From Ignavibacteria bacterium (GTDB taxonomy: Bacteria; Bacteroidota; Ignavibacteria; Ignavibacteriales; Ignavibacteriaceae): a stretch of 64,000 nucleotides of DNA. The stretch is taken from assembly GCA_017302895.1 (NCBI GenBank), contig JAFLBV010000001.1, forward strand, positions 248,001 through 312,000, in the 5' to 3' direction. The notes below the pieces were generated by a model, which worked only from the letters and a program-made list of their open reading frames with translations, was not told the DNA's origin and searched no databases. Position numbers and translations under genes: made by a program. Shown here one piece after another: positions 43,382 through 52,560 of the stretch (within the stretch, counting starts at the first letter, position 1; every line of letters starts with the position of its first letter).

Positions 43382-46135
43382 TTGAAATTAGAAACAGAAA
43401 TGAAGAACGAAGCTATCTCGGTACTGATTGTTGACGATAATCCTGATTTAATTCAGAGTCAGGAATATACTCTCAAGAAGGCAGGATTTAGAACATTCAC
43501 TGCGGTTGGGGGAAAAGATGGTTTGAGAATGGCTCAGAGTATCTTCCCCGATATCATTTTGCTCGACATCGAAATGCCGGATCTCTCAGGCATTGAGCTC
43601 CTCAAAATCCTAAAAGCGGATACCCTTACCAATAACATATTTGTAATATTGATAACCGCATACCTTAAAGAAAGCGACCATCAGGTCGAAGGACTTGAAT
43701 CAGGTGCCGATGCATATCTAACCCGTCCGCTCCCCGCCAAGCTCTTCCTCGCACAGTTCCAGGTTTACGCCGATCATGTGATGGCTCTAAATCTTGTCAA
43801 AAAATCGGAAGCAAAATTAAACAAGGTAATTCAGCAAAATCCTGATCCGATGCTTGTAGTCAATCAGGATGGGATTATCATCTTTTCGAATCCGGCGGCT
43901 GAAGAGATGTTCAGGTTAAAGACTTCACTGATTGGAAGAGAATTCGGATTCCCGGTAGTAACCGGCACCAAATCAATAATCAATCTTTTGACCGGTACCA
44001 ATGAAATCAAAACCGGTGAATTGAGAGTCACCCCCATTGAATTTGATCTCAGACAGTCATACCTGTGCTCGATAAGAGATGTTTCTCATCTTATCCGTTA
44101 CGAGAATGAACTTGAAAAACTTAACAGGTTATACAGAGTTCTGAGCATGGTAAACAGAAGTCTGATGACTATCGAAGAGGAAACGGTTCTGATACAAACG
44201 ATTGGTTCCATTTTCCTTGAAACTGCCGAATTTGATCTTGTAACCCTTCTCCTGTGTCCCTGTCATTTCAAGACAGCAGAGCCGGAAAAATTTGTTTTTG
44301 GTAATGATCAAAAAAGAATCCCTGAATCAGATCTTTTTATTTACCTGGATGAGCCGATGGTAAGAGAGAATATTCTTACTCACAAGAAGCAATTGATTTT
44401 TAATTCGATCAAAAATTCTGTCATCAATCAGTATGAACTCCGTTCCCTTGGTATTTTCCCGGTGGTTGTTAATGAAGAAGTAAGATTTATTCTTCAACTC
44501 TTTTCGAAAGAGCCCGGTTTTTTTGATAAAAGCGAGATAGACCTGATAAATGAGATATCGGGTGATATTTCCTTTGTGCTCAAACATGTAGAGAGCGAAA
44601 GAATCCGAAAAGAAGACGAGCAGCAACTCGCAGCACAGAAGGAGCTGTTTGAGAGGATAATCAACACTATTCCAGTTATGATTACCCGGTTTGACCCGAA
44701 AACTAATGTAACAATGGTCAATGCCGAGTTTGAAAAGAAGACGGGTTATTCGAACGATCTGATCAACAGGATTAATCTGATGGAGGAGGCATATCCCGAT
44801 GAAGGAGAAAGACAACGGGCTGCTGATTATATGCTTCGGGCAGAAATTGCATGGGAAGAATTCCGTGTGAGAAAACATGACGGTGGATATCTTGATTCAA
44901 TCTGGTCAAACATCCGGTTGTCAAGCGGTCTCCTGATCGGAATTGGAATCGATCTTACCGACAAAAAACTGATCGAATCGACAATAAAGTATGCACAAAT
45001 AAAAGGAGAGGAGCTGAGCAGAATCAAAGCCAATCTGATGGCTAACATGAGCCATGAGCTCAGAACTCCAATGATAGGTATACTTGGATATGCAGAGATT
45101 CTGGAAGAAGTTGCCACGGACTCTGAAATTCTCGAGATGGCAAAAATTATAAATTCGGGAGCTCAAAGATTAATCGAGACTCTGAATTTGATTCTTGATT
45201 ATTCAAGACTTGAAGCGGAAAAGCAATCTTTCGATTTGTTCGATTTTGATCTGTTGACCCTTGCACAAGAAGTAATCCGACTGAACGATAAAACTGCAAA
45301 GAAAAAGAACCTGTCAGTCGAGTTAAAATCTGATCACAAACAGGTTACAGTCTACTCGGATGAGAGAGCATTCTTTCAAATATTTAACAATATAATCAGC
45401 AATGCTCTTAAATATACACTTAACGGAAGTGTGACCATCTCAATTTCTGTTGTGGACGAGGATGAAACCGAATTTGTAGAGATTGCAATTGCAGACACCG
45501 GAATCGGGATAAAACCGGAAAATCTGAATCTGATCTGGCAGGAATTCAGACAGGTTAGTGAGGGGATGGGGCGTAATTTTGAAGGAACAGGCCTCGGCTT
45601 GACCATAACAAAGAAACTTTGTGATCTCCTCGGAGTGAAAATTCGAGTTGAAAGCAAAGAAAATATTGGAACGACATTTCTGTTGAAATTACCGAAGTCA
45701 ACCTCGACCAAAAAAAGAAAAACAGTAACCCGCACTTCAGTTGAGGAATTAACGGTTTCTTCCGACAAGTTGGCTACACTTCTGTATGTTGACGATGAAG
45801 ATACACCTTTTGAAATAGTGTCGATGCATCTTGCAAAAATTTGTAAAGTACAGCATGCCAGAAATGGAGAAGAGGCATTAAGACTTTTGGAAGGGGATGA
45901 AAAATTTGCTGCCATCCTCATGGATATAAACCTCAGGGAAGGTCTGGATGGCGTGGAACTTACAAGACTTATTCGTAAGATTCCCCGGTTTGCTCTTTTG
46001 CCGATCGTTGCCATCACAGCATTTGCGATGCCGGGTGACAGGGAAATTTTCCTGAGTGAGGGGTGCACCGACTATATTGCCAAGCCGTTTAAGCGTGACA
46101 GTCTCATCCATACGATAAAAAAGTACATCGTCTGA
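43382..46135 (+). CDS. Hybrid histidine kinase: REC-PAS-GAF-PAS-HisKA-HATPase-REC
   Basis: 917 residues from TTG 43382 (an in-frame ATG at 43400 is a close alternative). N-terminal receiver with Asp62 (IILLDIEMPDLSG), PAS about 145-240, a GAF-like domain about 250-405, a second PAS about 420-540, HisKA with His558 (MANMSHELRTPMIGI), HATPase_c (IISNALKYTLNG, GTGLGLTITKKL) and a C-terminal receiver with Asp848 (AILMDINLREGLDG). Two receivers let it collect phosphate from partner kinases and relay it. No DNA-binding output, so a further partner is needed. Last gene of the operon that includes the KaiB-like and B12-binding proteins. Confidence 0.92.
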   Translation: MKLETEMKNEAISVLIVDDNPDLIQSQEYTLKKAGFRTFTAVGGKDGLRMAQSIFPDIILLDIEMPDLSGIELLKILKADTLTNNIFVILITAYLKESDHQVEGLESGADAYLTRPLPAKLFLAQFQVYADHVMALNLVKKSEAKLNKVIQQNPDPMLVVNQDGIIIFSNPAAEEMFRLKTSLIGREFGFPVVTGTKSIINLLTGTNEIKTGELRVTPIEFDLRQSYLCSIRDVSHLIRYENELEKLNRLYRVLSMVNRSLMTIEEETVLIQTIGSIFLETAEFDLVTLLLCPCHFKTAEPEKFVFGNDQKRIPESDLFIYLDEPMVRENILTHKKQLIFNSIKNSVINQYELRSLGIFPVVVNEEVRFILQLFSKEPGFFDKSEIDLINEISGDISFVLKHVESERIRKEDEQQLAAQKELFERIINTIPVMITRFDPKTNVTMVNAEFEKKTGYSNDLINRINLMEEAYPDEGERQRAADYMLRAEIAWEEFRVRKHDGGYLDSIWSNIRLSSGLLIGIGIDLTDKKLIESTIKYAQIKGEELSRIKANLMANMSHELRTPMIGILGYAEILEEVATDSEILEMAKIINSGAQRLIETLNLILDYSRLEAEKQSFDLFDFDLLTLAQEVIRLNDKTAKKKNLSVELKSDHKQVTVYSDERAFFQIFNNIISNALKYTLNGSVTISISVVDEDETEFVEIAIADTGIGIKPENLNLIWQEFRQVSEGMGRNFEGTGLGLTITKKLCDLLGVKIRVESKENIGTTFLLKLPKSTSTKKRKTVTRTSVEELTVSSDKLATLLYVDDEDTPFEIVSMHLAKICKVQHARNGEEALRLLEGDEKFAAILMDINLREGLDGVELTRLIRKIPRFALLPIVAITAFAMPGDREIFLSEGCTDYIAKPFKRDSLIHTIKKYIV

Positions 46136-46207
46136 TTTTTTTCTTGCACAGGAATTATCTTTTGCTTAATTTTAATCGTTTCAAATTTTTGAAATGTTAA
46201 AAACTCA

Positions 46208-46702
46208 ATGATAGAAAACGAACAGATAAAAAATGATATGATTCGTCGCTTTGGCGATGCCTACAAGGCTTTCGGCTTGAACAAGCTGATGGGTCATATA
46301 GTAGCTTTGCTAATATTCAGTCCGCAACCTGTTTCTCTCGACGATATTTGCGATCAACTCGGCAGAAGCAAGGGCCCCGTCAGCCAGATTCTCAGGCGAC
46401 TTCGCGACAAAAAGCTGATCAGGAAAGCCTGGGTAGCTGAAAACAACAGAAAAGATTATTACGAGATCGAACCCGAAATATTCGAGAACGCATTTCTTAA
46501 TAATTTTGATCTTATCCGGAATAATACAAGAATCGCAGGTATTCTGAGAGATATGGCAAAGGATGCGGATCTCGAGAAAAACAGTGTTACCGCTAGACGG
46601 CTTGAAGAGATGGAAAGATTTTACAAATTGATGGAAATTCATTATTTGAATTTTCAAACCGAGTGGGAAGAAGAGAGAAAAAGACTCTACTCTGAATATT
46701 AA
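46208..46702 (+). CDS. GbsR/MarR-type transcriptional regulator
   Basis: 164 residues. A winged helix-turn-helix occupies about residues 20-95 (LIFSPQPVSLDDICDQLG, RSKGPVSQILRRLRDKKLI), the arrangement seen in the GbsR branch of the MarR superfamily. The C-terminal helices probably dimerise. It is the first gene of a co-directional run of fatty-acid-like genes and is separated from FabG by 75 bases, so it may control that operon. The effector is unknown; an acyl or carboxylate ligand would fit the neighbours. Confidence 0.82.
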   Translation: MIENEQIKNDMIRRFGDAYKAFGLNKLMGHIVALLIFSPQPVSLDDICDQLGRSKGPVSQILRRLRDKKLIRKAWVAENNRKDYYEIEPEIFENAFLNNFDLIRNNTRIAGILRDMAKDADLEKNSVTARRLEEMERFYKLMEIHYLNFQTEWEEERKRLYSEY

Positions 46703-46777
46703 ATGAAAAATATTCATGGAAGGTTGCGCTCTTTTCGTTTTAAATTTTTCAAACGATAAAAATGGAGATTAAAAAAT

Positions 46778-47521
46778 ATGAAAAGACTTGAAAACAAAGT
46801 TGCAATCGTCACCGGTGGCGCAAGAGGCATCGGGAAAGCAGCAGTTCTGAGATTTGCTGAAGAAGGCGCAGCCGTTGCAATTTGGGATGTAAATGAAGAA
46901 CTTGGAAATGAACTTGTGTCTTCCCTTACTAATGAGGGTAAAAAGGCTCTGTTTGTAAAGGTGGATGTGACAGACTTCAATTCAACAACCGAAGCTGCCG
47001 CAAAAACAGTTGAGACTCTCGGGACCATTGACATCCTTGTTAACAATGCCGGAATCACCCGTGATGCGAGTCTCGCCAAAATGACACCCGAACAGTGGAA
47101 GATGGTAATTGATGTAAATTTGACCGGTGTTTTCAACTGCACAAAGTCAGTCATGAATGTAATGATTGAAAAAGGATCGGGCAAAATCATCAACACTTCG
47201 TCTGTTGTCGGTCTCTACGGAAATTTTGGTCAGACAAACTATGTAGCCACAAAATCAGGAGTTATCGGGATGACAAAGGTTTGGGCAAGAGAGCTTGGCA
47301 GAAAAGGAATATGTGTTAATGCTGTAGCTCCCGGATTCATAGCCACCGAGATGGTGGGTACAATTCCTGAAAAAGTAATTAACATGCTTGTTGAAAAAAC
47401 TCCACTCGGAAGGCTTGGTGCCCCTGAAGATATTGCAAACGCATATCTTTTCCTCGCTTCTAATGAATCCAATTATGTAAATGGAACCGTCCTTAGTGTC
47501 GACGGTGGACTGGTGATGTAA
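46778..47521 (+). CDS. 3-oxoacyl-ACP/acetoacetyl-CoA reductase, FabG family
   Basis: 247 residues, short-chain dehydrogenase. NAD(P) motif TGGARGIGKA at 12-21, NNAG, catalytic Ser-Tyr-Lys (NTSSVVGLYG, then YVATKSG), and the FabG ending YVNGTVLSVDGG. It reduces 3-oxoacyl thioesters to 3-hydroxyacyl thioesters, or works in the other direction. It lies upstream of an atypical KAS III, a symporter and an acyl-CoA synthetase, so a catabolic or polyester-related role (PhaB-like) is as likely as housekeeping fatty-acid synthesis. Strictly, the family cannot be split by eye. Confidence 0.9.
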   Translation: MKRLENKVAIVTGGARGIGKAAVLRFAEEGAAVAIWDVNEELGNELVSSLTNEGKKALFVKVDVTDFNSTTEAAAKTVETLGTIDILVNNAGITRDASLAKMTPEQWKMVIDVNLTGVFNCTKSVMNVMIEKGSGKIINTSSVVGLYGNFGQTNYVATKSGVIGMTKVWARELGRKGICVNAVAPGFIATEMVGTIPEKVINMLVEKTPLGRLGAPEDIANAYLFLASNESNYVNGTVLSVDGGLVM

Positions 47522-47525
47522 GAAG

Positions 47526-48515
47526 ATGATCAGAAAAGCCAGAATTGCAGGTATTGGTGCCTTTGCACCGGAAAAAGTGGTGACGAATCAATTTTTCAAC
47601 GATATTCTCGGAGAAGATGTCGACACCTGGTTGAGAGAAAACCTTACGATCAGAGAACGCAGATGGTGTTCGGAGAATGAGTCCACAGCCGATCTTTGCG
47701 AAAAAGCGGCTCTGGAAGCAATCAAGGATGCCGGGATTTTACCGGCTGACATTAATCTGATAATAATTGCGACAGACACTCCCGAATTCGTGTCACCGTC
47801 CACAGCATCAATCATTCAACACAGAATTGGTGCCGTCAATGCCGGAACATTCGACATTAATACCGCTTGTGCGGGTTTTGTTACAGCTTTAAATACTGCA
47901 GCAAAATTTGTTGCCGGGGACCCGGATTGCAATACCGTTCTTGTGATTGGCGGGTATGCAATGAGTAAATTCCTTGATTTACATGATAAAAAAACTGTAA
48001 CCCTTTTTGCCGATGGTGCCGGAGCGGTTGTCCTGACATCTTCAAACGATGGTGAAGGTTTCCTTAACGGAGAACTTTTCTCGGACGGGCAATACAACGA
48101 GTGGATGGGAATTTATGCCGGTGGAACTAAATATCCGTTAACTTCTGAAGTCCTGGAAAATAAGGATCACCTGCTTAAATTTGTGAAAAAATTCCCAAAA
48201 GAGCTGAATCCTGAAATCTGGACAAAGATGGTTTTAAAAGCGTGTCAAAAGGAAGGAATTTCTGCGGATAAAGTTGACAGATATTTCTTTACTCAGATCA
48301 ATATCAATTCAATCTGGCAGACACTCGACAATCTGGGCGTGTCACGAGACAAAGGTGAAGTTATAATGTCGACCTACGGCTATACTGGTTCTGCATGTAT
48401 TCCGATGGCTTTGAATGAAGCGTACAAATCGGGCAGAATTAAAAGGGGCGACTATCTGATGTTCGTTGGCTCAGGTGGCGGTCTTGCATTTGCGTCAGCT
48501 TTGGTAAAATTCTAA
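47526..48515 (+). CDS. KAS III (FabH)-like protein with altered catalytic triad
   Basis: 329 residues, thiolase fold. The nucleophile Cys115 is in place (DINTACAGF). The other two triad residues of FabH are not: where FabH has His in the HQAN motif, this protein has Thr256 (YFFTQINI), and where FabH has Asn in GNTSA, it has Tyr286 (YGYTGSA). It should still form an acyl-enzyme but probably cannot decarboxylate malonyl-ACP in the usual way. Other KAS III-fold enzymes use the Cys for acyl transfer or thioester hydrolysis. It starts 4 bases after fabG and is likely co-transcribed. Confidence 0.85.
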   Translation: MIRKARIAGIGAFAPEKVVTNQFFNDILGEDVDTWLRENLTIRERRWCSENESTADLCEKAALEAIKDAGILPADINLIIIATDTPEFVSPSTASIIQHRIGAVNAGTFDINTACAGFVTALNTAAKFVAGDPDCNTVLVIGGYAMSKFLDLHDKKTVTLFADGAGAVVLTSSNDGEGFLNGELFSDGQYNEWMGIYAGGTKYPLTSEVLENKDHLLKFVKKFPKELNPEIWTKMVLKACQKEGISADKVDRYFFTQININSIWQTLDNLGVSRDKGEVIMSTYGYTGSACIPMALNEAYKSGRIKRGDYLMFVGSGGGLAFASALVKF

Positions 48516-48527
48516 AGGAGAAACGAA

Positions 48528-50036
48528 ATGGGACTTGCCTCAAGTGAACTTGTAACTGCGGGTTGGGTTTTAATATCGGCTTATATCGCTGTGACTCTTT
48601 TCTTTGTAATCAGAGGTGCGCTCAAAGTCAAATCGATGGATGACTATGCAGTTGGAAGTGTAAATTTCCCTCCATGGACTGTCGGGTTTGCACTTGCTGC
48701 CTCGATGACAAGCGCTGCTACTTTCGTTATTAATCCCGGTCTTGTGGCGACATATGGTATCAGCGGATTTATTTCTTACGGACTGGTTTATCCGGCGGCT
48801 GCTATAATTTCGCTGATTGTCCTGACGATTGGATTTAGAAAATTTGGCTCCTCAGTTAAGGCGGGTACACTCGCACAGTGGATGGGTAAGAAGTATGAAA
48901 GCAAGGGATTCGGACTCTATTTTGCAGTTTTATCACTTCTGCTCCTGACTTTTATTGTGCTGATAGCAGTCGGACTCACAAAAGTGATTGCTAAAACACT
49001 TGATGTACCCGAAATATATGTTCTCATTGGAACAGTAATATTTGTCTTTGGTTATATGATGTTTGGTGGTGCCAATTCGATGGTCTATACCAATACCGTC
49101 CAGGCAATAATAATGCTGTTTGTGGCATTTATCATGCTCGGATCAGGTTATCATTATTTCAATGATGGAATAGGCGGTTTCATAGACAAACTTGGAAACA
49201 TCGACGGAAAACTGGTTCAGGTCTATAACGAGTCAAGTTTTCTTTTCAGGGATTTCTTCGAGATATTTATCGCACAAATTGTGATCGGGGCTGCGATAGT
49301 ATGCCAACCCCACATAATTACAAAATCATTGTTGATAAAAGATCCGAAAGGGGTGAAAGCTTATCTGATAAGTGGTGCAATTGCCCAGGGGATATTTTTC
49401 CTCGTTGTATTTGTCGGACTTTACGCCAGGTTACAGTTCCCTGAACTGAAAGCAGGAGAGATTGCCCTGAAAACCGACGGTATTATTCCTGCCTATGTAG
49501 TAACAGTTTTCCCGGTTTTTGTTTCGTTGTTTGTGGTTTTAGGACTGATTTCTGCCGGAATTTCCACACTTGAGGGACTGATTCAGTCACTTTCAAGTAC
49601 AATAACACAGGATATTCTGAAGCCTTTTGTGATCGACAAATACTTCAAGTCTGAACCTGACCAAAGAAAGATGATCCTAATAAACAGGGGAGTAATAGCA
49701 ATCCTCGCAGTTGTCTCAATATTGCTGACATATGATCAGTTAATTAACCCGAAATTGAGTGTTGCCATTTTTGCACAAAATGGCGTCTATGCTTATTTTT
49801 CAGCGGCATTTGTGCCGATTATTTTCGGTATGTTTGTCAAAAATGTTAACAGAACCGGTGTGATGGTTGCATCTGTGGCAGCAGTCGCAGTTCATTTTAC
49901 AATGTATTATGGCAAGATTGCTGTTCCATTCACTGTTGCCACAGGAGAGAATCCGGGAGTGGCTGCTGCTGTAGCGATTATTATTTCATGTTTGCTGGCA
50001 CTTCTGTTTCAAAAATTGCCGGGAGGAAAGAAATGA
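48528..50036 (+). CDS. Sodium:solute symporter (SSS family)
   Basis: 502 residues with about 13 membrane segments, matching the SSS family fold. Typical stretches are the DDYAVGSVNFPPWTVGFALA start, AASMTSAATFVINPG and GLISAGISTLEGLIQSLSS (about residues 345-365), the Na+-coupling core. Family substrates include carboxylates, pantothenate, proline and sugars. The position between a KAS III-like gene and an acyl-CoA synthetase makes a carboxylic acid the best guess. Stop overlaps the synthetase start. Confidence 0.88.
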   Translation: MGLASSELVTAGWVLISAYIAVTLFFVIRGALKVKSMDDYAVGSVNFPPWTVGFALAASMTSAATFVINPGLVATYGISGFISYGLVYPAAAIISLIVLTIGFRKFGSSVKAGTLAQWMGKKYESKGFGLYFAVLSLLLLTFIVLIAVGLTKVIAKTLDVPEIYVLIGTVIFVFGYMMFGGANSMVYTNTVQAIIMLFVAFIMLGSGYHYFNDGIGGFIDKLGNIDGKLVQVYNESSFLFRDFFEIFIAQIVIGAAIVCQPHIITKSLLIKDPKGVKAYLISGAIAQGIFFLVVFVGLYARLQFPELKAGEIALKTDGIIPAYVVTVFPVFVSLFVVLGLISAGISTLEGLIQSLSSTITQDILKPFVIDKYFKSEPDQRKMILINRGVIAILAVVSILLTYDQLINPKLSVAIFAQNGVYAYFSAAFVPIIFGMFVKNVNRTGVMVASVAAVAVHFTMYYGKIAVPFTVATGENPGVAAAVAIIISCLLALLFQKLPGGKK

Positions 50037-51541
50037 AAGAGTTTTTGGAAACCGACTGGTGCGGTAAATGGGCGACATATTCGCCCGATAAATTTTTCCT
50101 TAGGGAGCATTCGACAGGGAAGGAATGGAACTACTACGATTTCAACTGTCGTGCAAACGCACTTGCCAACTGGTTCATTTATGATCTCAAACTCGAAAAA
50201 GGAGACAGGATCGCTGTTTACTCGAAAAACAGAGCAGAATTTATACTGCTTTTTGTTGCCTGTGTAAAAGCCGGAATGATACTCGTTCCGTTAAATTTCA
50301 GACTTACTCCGAGAGAGCTTGATACTCTTATTTACGATGCGGAACCATCGGTTTTTATCCATGAGTCGGTTTTTTCCGGTGAAGTAAAAGCACTTACGAC
50401 TCTCGAACCGATTCCACATAAAATTGAAATGGAAAGCATAAACACATTTTTGACGGATGAATTTTCAGATACAAAATTGCAGTTCAAAAATGTCGCTGAC
50501 TTTGAAGACCCGGTAATGATCCTTTATACAGCCGGGACAACCGGCCTTTCAAAAGGAGTCATAATCACAAATAAACAACTTTTCTGGAATGCGGTTAATA
50601 CTGTCCTGCGGTTAAATCTGACGCATACGGATCATACACAAAGCTACGCTCCGTTTTTCCATACAGGCGGGTGGAATGTTCTCTTAACTCCGTTCCTTTT
50701 TGTCGGTGGATCACATACATTATTAAATTCTTTCGAACCTGATACTATTCTCGATCTGATGGAGAAGGAAAAGACAACTCTTCTTTTTGGTGTTCCGACA
50801 ATGCTTCAGATGTTATCTGATTCTCCACGCTTCGAGGAAACTGACCTGAGTTCAGTGAGATTTGCCATTGTTGGCGGTGCGCCGATGCCGATTCCTCTGA
50901 TAAATCTTTGGCACAAAAAAGGAATTCCGATCAGACAGGGTTTCGGTCTTACCGAAGTGGGTCCAAATTGTTTTTCACTACATCACGATCATGCGATAAG
51001 TAAAAAAGGTTCAATAGGATTTCCAAATACCTATATTCAGGCAAAAATTGTTGATGAACAAGGAAATGAACTCCCGATTGATACTCCCGGGGAACTGTGG
51101 CTGAAATCACCTGTAGTTACTCAAGGCTATTGGCGAAAACCGAAGCAAACCGCTGAGGCAATCACCGATGGATGGTTTCATACAGGAGACATTCTGTTAA
51201 AAGACTCCGACGGATTCTTTTTTGTGGTTGACCGGAAGAAAAACATGTATATAAGCGGCGGTGAGAATGTATATCCATCAGAGGTTGAAAAATATCTTTA
51301 TCAGAATCCTGCAATAAAAGAATGTGCCGTCATTGGTGTTCCGGATGAAAGATGGGGTGAAACAGGGAAAGCCTTTATCGTTCTTAATCAGGATCATAAA
51401 TTATCCGCTGAAGACATTATCAGCTACTGCAAACAGGGACTTGCAAAATATAAAATTCCTAAACACATTGAATTCCTCCAGGCTCTCCCCAAAAACGAGG
51501 CAGGGAAAATAAACCGACAACAATTAACCAACCAAAAATAA
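50033..51541 (+). CDS. Acyl-CoA synthetase (AMP-forming)
   Basis: 502 residues from ATG 50033, which overlaps the symporter stop (ATGA) and has the strong GGGAGGAAAG site; an upstream start at 49988 would lie inside the symporter and lacks one. The AMP-forming family is shown by the P-loop-like YTAGTTGLSKGVIITNK (about residue 160), GFGLTEVGPN, DGWFHTGDI, and the C-terminal KNMYISGGENVYPSEVEKYL and KNEAGKINRQQL with the catalytic Lys. It converts a carboxylate, ATP and CoA to acyl-CoA. With the symporter it forms an uptake-and-activation pair; chain length cannot be read. Confidence 0.93.
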   Translation: MKEFLETDWCGKWATYSPDKFFLREHSTGKEWNYYDFNCRANALANWFIYDLKLEKGDRIAVYSKNRAEFILLFVACVKAGMILVPLNFRLTPRELDTLIYDAEPSVFIHESVFSGEVKALTTLEPIPHKIEMESINTFLTDEFSDTKLQFKNVADFEDPVMILYTAGTTGLSKGVIITNKQLFWNAVNTVLRLNLTHTDHTQSYAPFFHTGGWNVLLTPFLFVGGSHTLLNSFEPDTILDLMEKEKTTLLFGVPTMLQMLSDSPRFEETDLSSVRFAIVGGAPMPIPLINLWHKKGIPIRQGFGLTEVGPNCFSLHHDHAISKKGSIGFPNTYIQAKIVDEQGNELPIDTPGELWLKSPVVTQGYWRKPKQTAEAITDGWFHTGDILLKDSDGFFFVVDRKKNMYISGGENVYPSEVEKYLYQNPAIKECAVIGVPDERWGETGKAFIVLNQDHKLSAEDIISYCKQGLAKYKIPKHIEFLQALPKNEAGKINRQQLTNQK

Positions 51542-51553
51542 CCGGAGAAAAAC

Positions 51554-52480
51554 ATGAAAAAGCTCTTTTCACTCTCAATCCTTTTCCTCGCAATCATGCT
51601 GACAGGTTGCAACAAAGACGAAAATCCAGTAGTACCACCAACACCAACCGTTGATCCCCTCGTTGGAACATGGGTTTCTGAAGGTACCGATGTGGCTCCC
51701 GGACTCGTTTCTGTTTCAAAAACAAAAAGAGTTGTAGCCACCTTCAACGCAAACAAAACCTACAAAGTGGTTTCAACCGACTCTTCAAATGTACAGGTAA
51801 CATTCGAAGGTACATGGACTTATACGGATAATACCGGTTCGACCATTAAGACCATTACTCTTGCTCAGACAGTTCCAACTTCACTTACATCAACGGGTAT
51901 TTTCGAAGTCAGCACAAGCGGTAACCTTACTTATGAAGTAATTCAAACAAATCCTGCAATTACAGGTTTTACTGCTCCAACGGCAGCCGAAGGATTTGGA
52001 TCAACAAAATACAACGGTATTAAACTTGGTGCAACATGGACACAGAAATATGTTCCACAGGCTCCCGTAACCGAACCACTTATTGGTACATGGCTTTCGG
52101 AAGGTGCAAATGTGGCTCCAGGACTTAAGACAGTTTCCAAAACCAAGAAAATTGACGCTACTTTCAATGCAAATGGTACATATAAAGTAATCTCAACAGA
52201 CTCATCAAATGTACAGGTTACATTTGAAGGTACATACTCAACCAAAGCAGTTGCCAACATGTCTATCAGAGAAATCACCCTGAACCAGACAGTTCCATCA
52301 GCTCTTACATCCACCGGTATCTACAGAGTAAATACAGCAGGACTCTGGTATGAAGTTATTCAGACCACCCCTGCGATCACAGGTTTCACAGCCCCGACAG
52401 CAGCAGAAGGATTTGGCAGCACCAAATATAATGGTTTTGCTCTTGGTGTTACCTGGATCCAAAAATATGTAAAAAACTAA
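51554..52480 (+). CDS. Lipoprotein with two tandem lipocalin-like domains
   Basis: 308 residues. Lipoprotein signal ends in IMLTGC (Cys19). Two repeats of about 130 residues follow, from about 35-168 and 174-307, each starting PLxGTWxSEGxxVAPGL and containing STDSSNVQVTFEGT, AITGFTAPTAAEGFGSTKYNG and a final TW-Q-KYV. The protein repeats are much more alike than their codons, indicating selection on the amino-acid sequence. The GTW start and all-beta pattern suggest a lipocalin-like fold that could bind a hydrophobic ligand. Its place after an acyl-CoA synthetase and before a barrel supports lipid or fatty-acid handling. Confidence 0.8.
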   Translation: MKKLFSLSILFLAIMLTGCNKDENPVVPPTPTVDPLVGTWVSEGTDVAPGLVSVSKTKRVVATFNANKTYKVVSTDSSNVQVTFEGTWTYTDNTGSTIKTITLAQTVPTSLTSTGIFEVSTSGNLTYEVIQTNPAITGFTAPTAAEGFGSTKYNGIKLGATWTQKYVPQAPVTEPLIGTWLSEGANVAPGLKTVSKTKKIDATFNANGTYKVISTDSSNVQVTFEGTYSTKAVANMSIREITLNQTVPSALTSTGIYRVNTAGLWYEVIQTTPAITGFTAPTAAEGFGSTKYNGFALGVTWIQKYVKN

Positions 52481-52506
52481 ACAAAAATTCCTGAACACGG
52501 GCATAA

Positions 52507-52546
52507 CGGGGTCGGAAAAAGCATCCGGCCCCGGTAACCCCGTTCC
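52507..52546 (+). other. Stable intercistronic hairpin inside the operon
   Basis: AACGGGGT and ACCCCGTT pair around an inner CGG/CCG stem, 27 bases after the lipoprotein stop. No T run follows, so it is more likely an mRNA-stability element or attenuator than a terminator. Confidence 0.5.
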
Positions 52547-52560
52547 ATACCGGAGAAACA

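Noticed and set aside
44327..45117. Minus-strand frames inside the hybrid kinase gene
   Set aside because: They are antisense to conserved PAS and kinase domains and show no recognisable features.
46145..46180. GG-N-GC sigma54-like pattern before the GbsR gene
   Set aside because: The spacer is 11 bases rather than 10, and the flanking consensus is missing.
48740..48762. Match to repeat family B (CTTGTGGCGACATATGG) inside the sodium symporter gene
   Set aside because: It encodes LVATYG in a conserved, in-frame membrane protein and lacks the flanking repeat words, so I treat it as coincidence.
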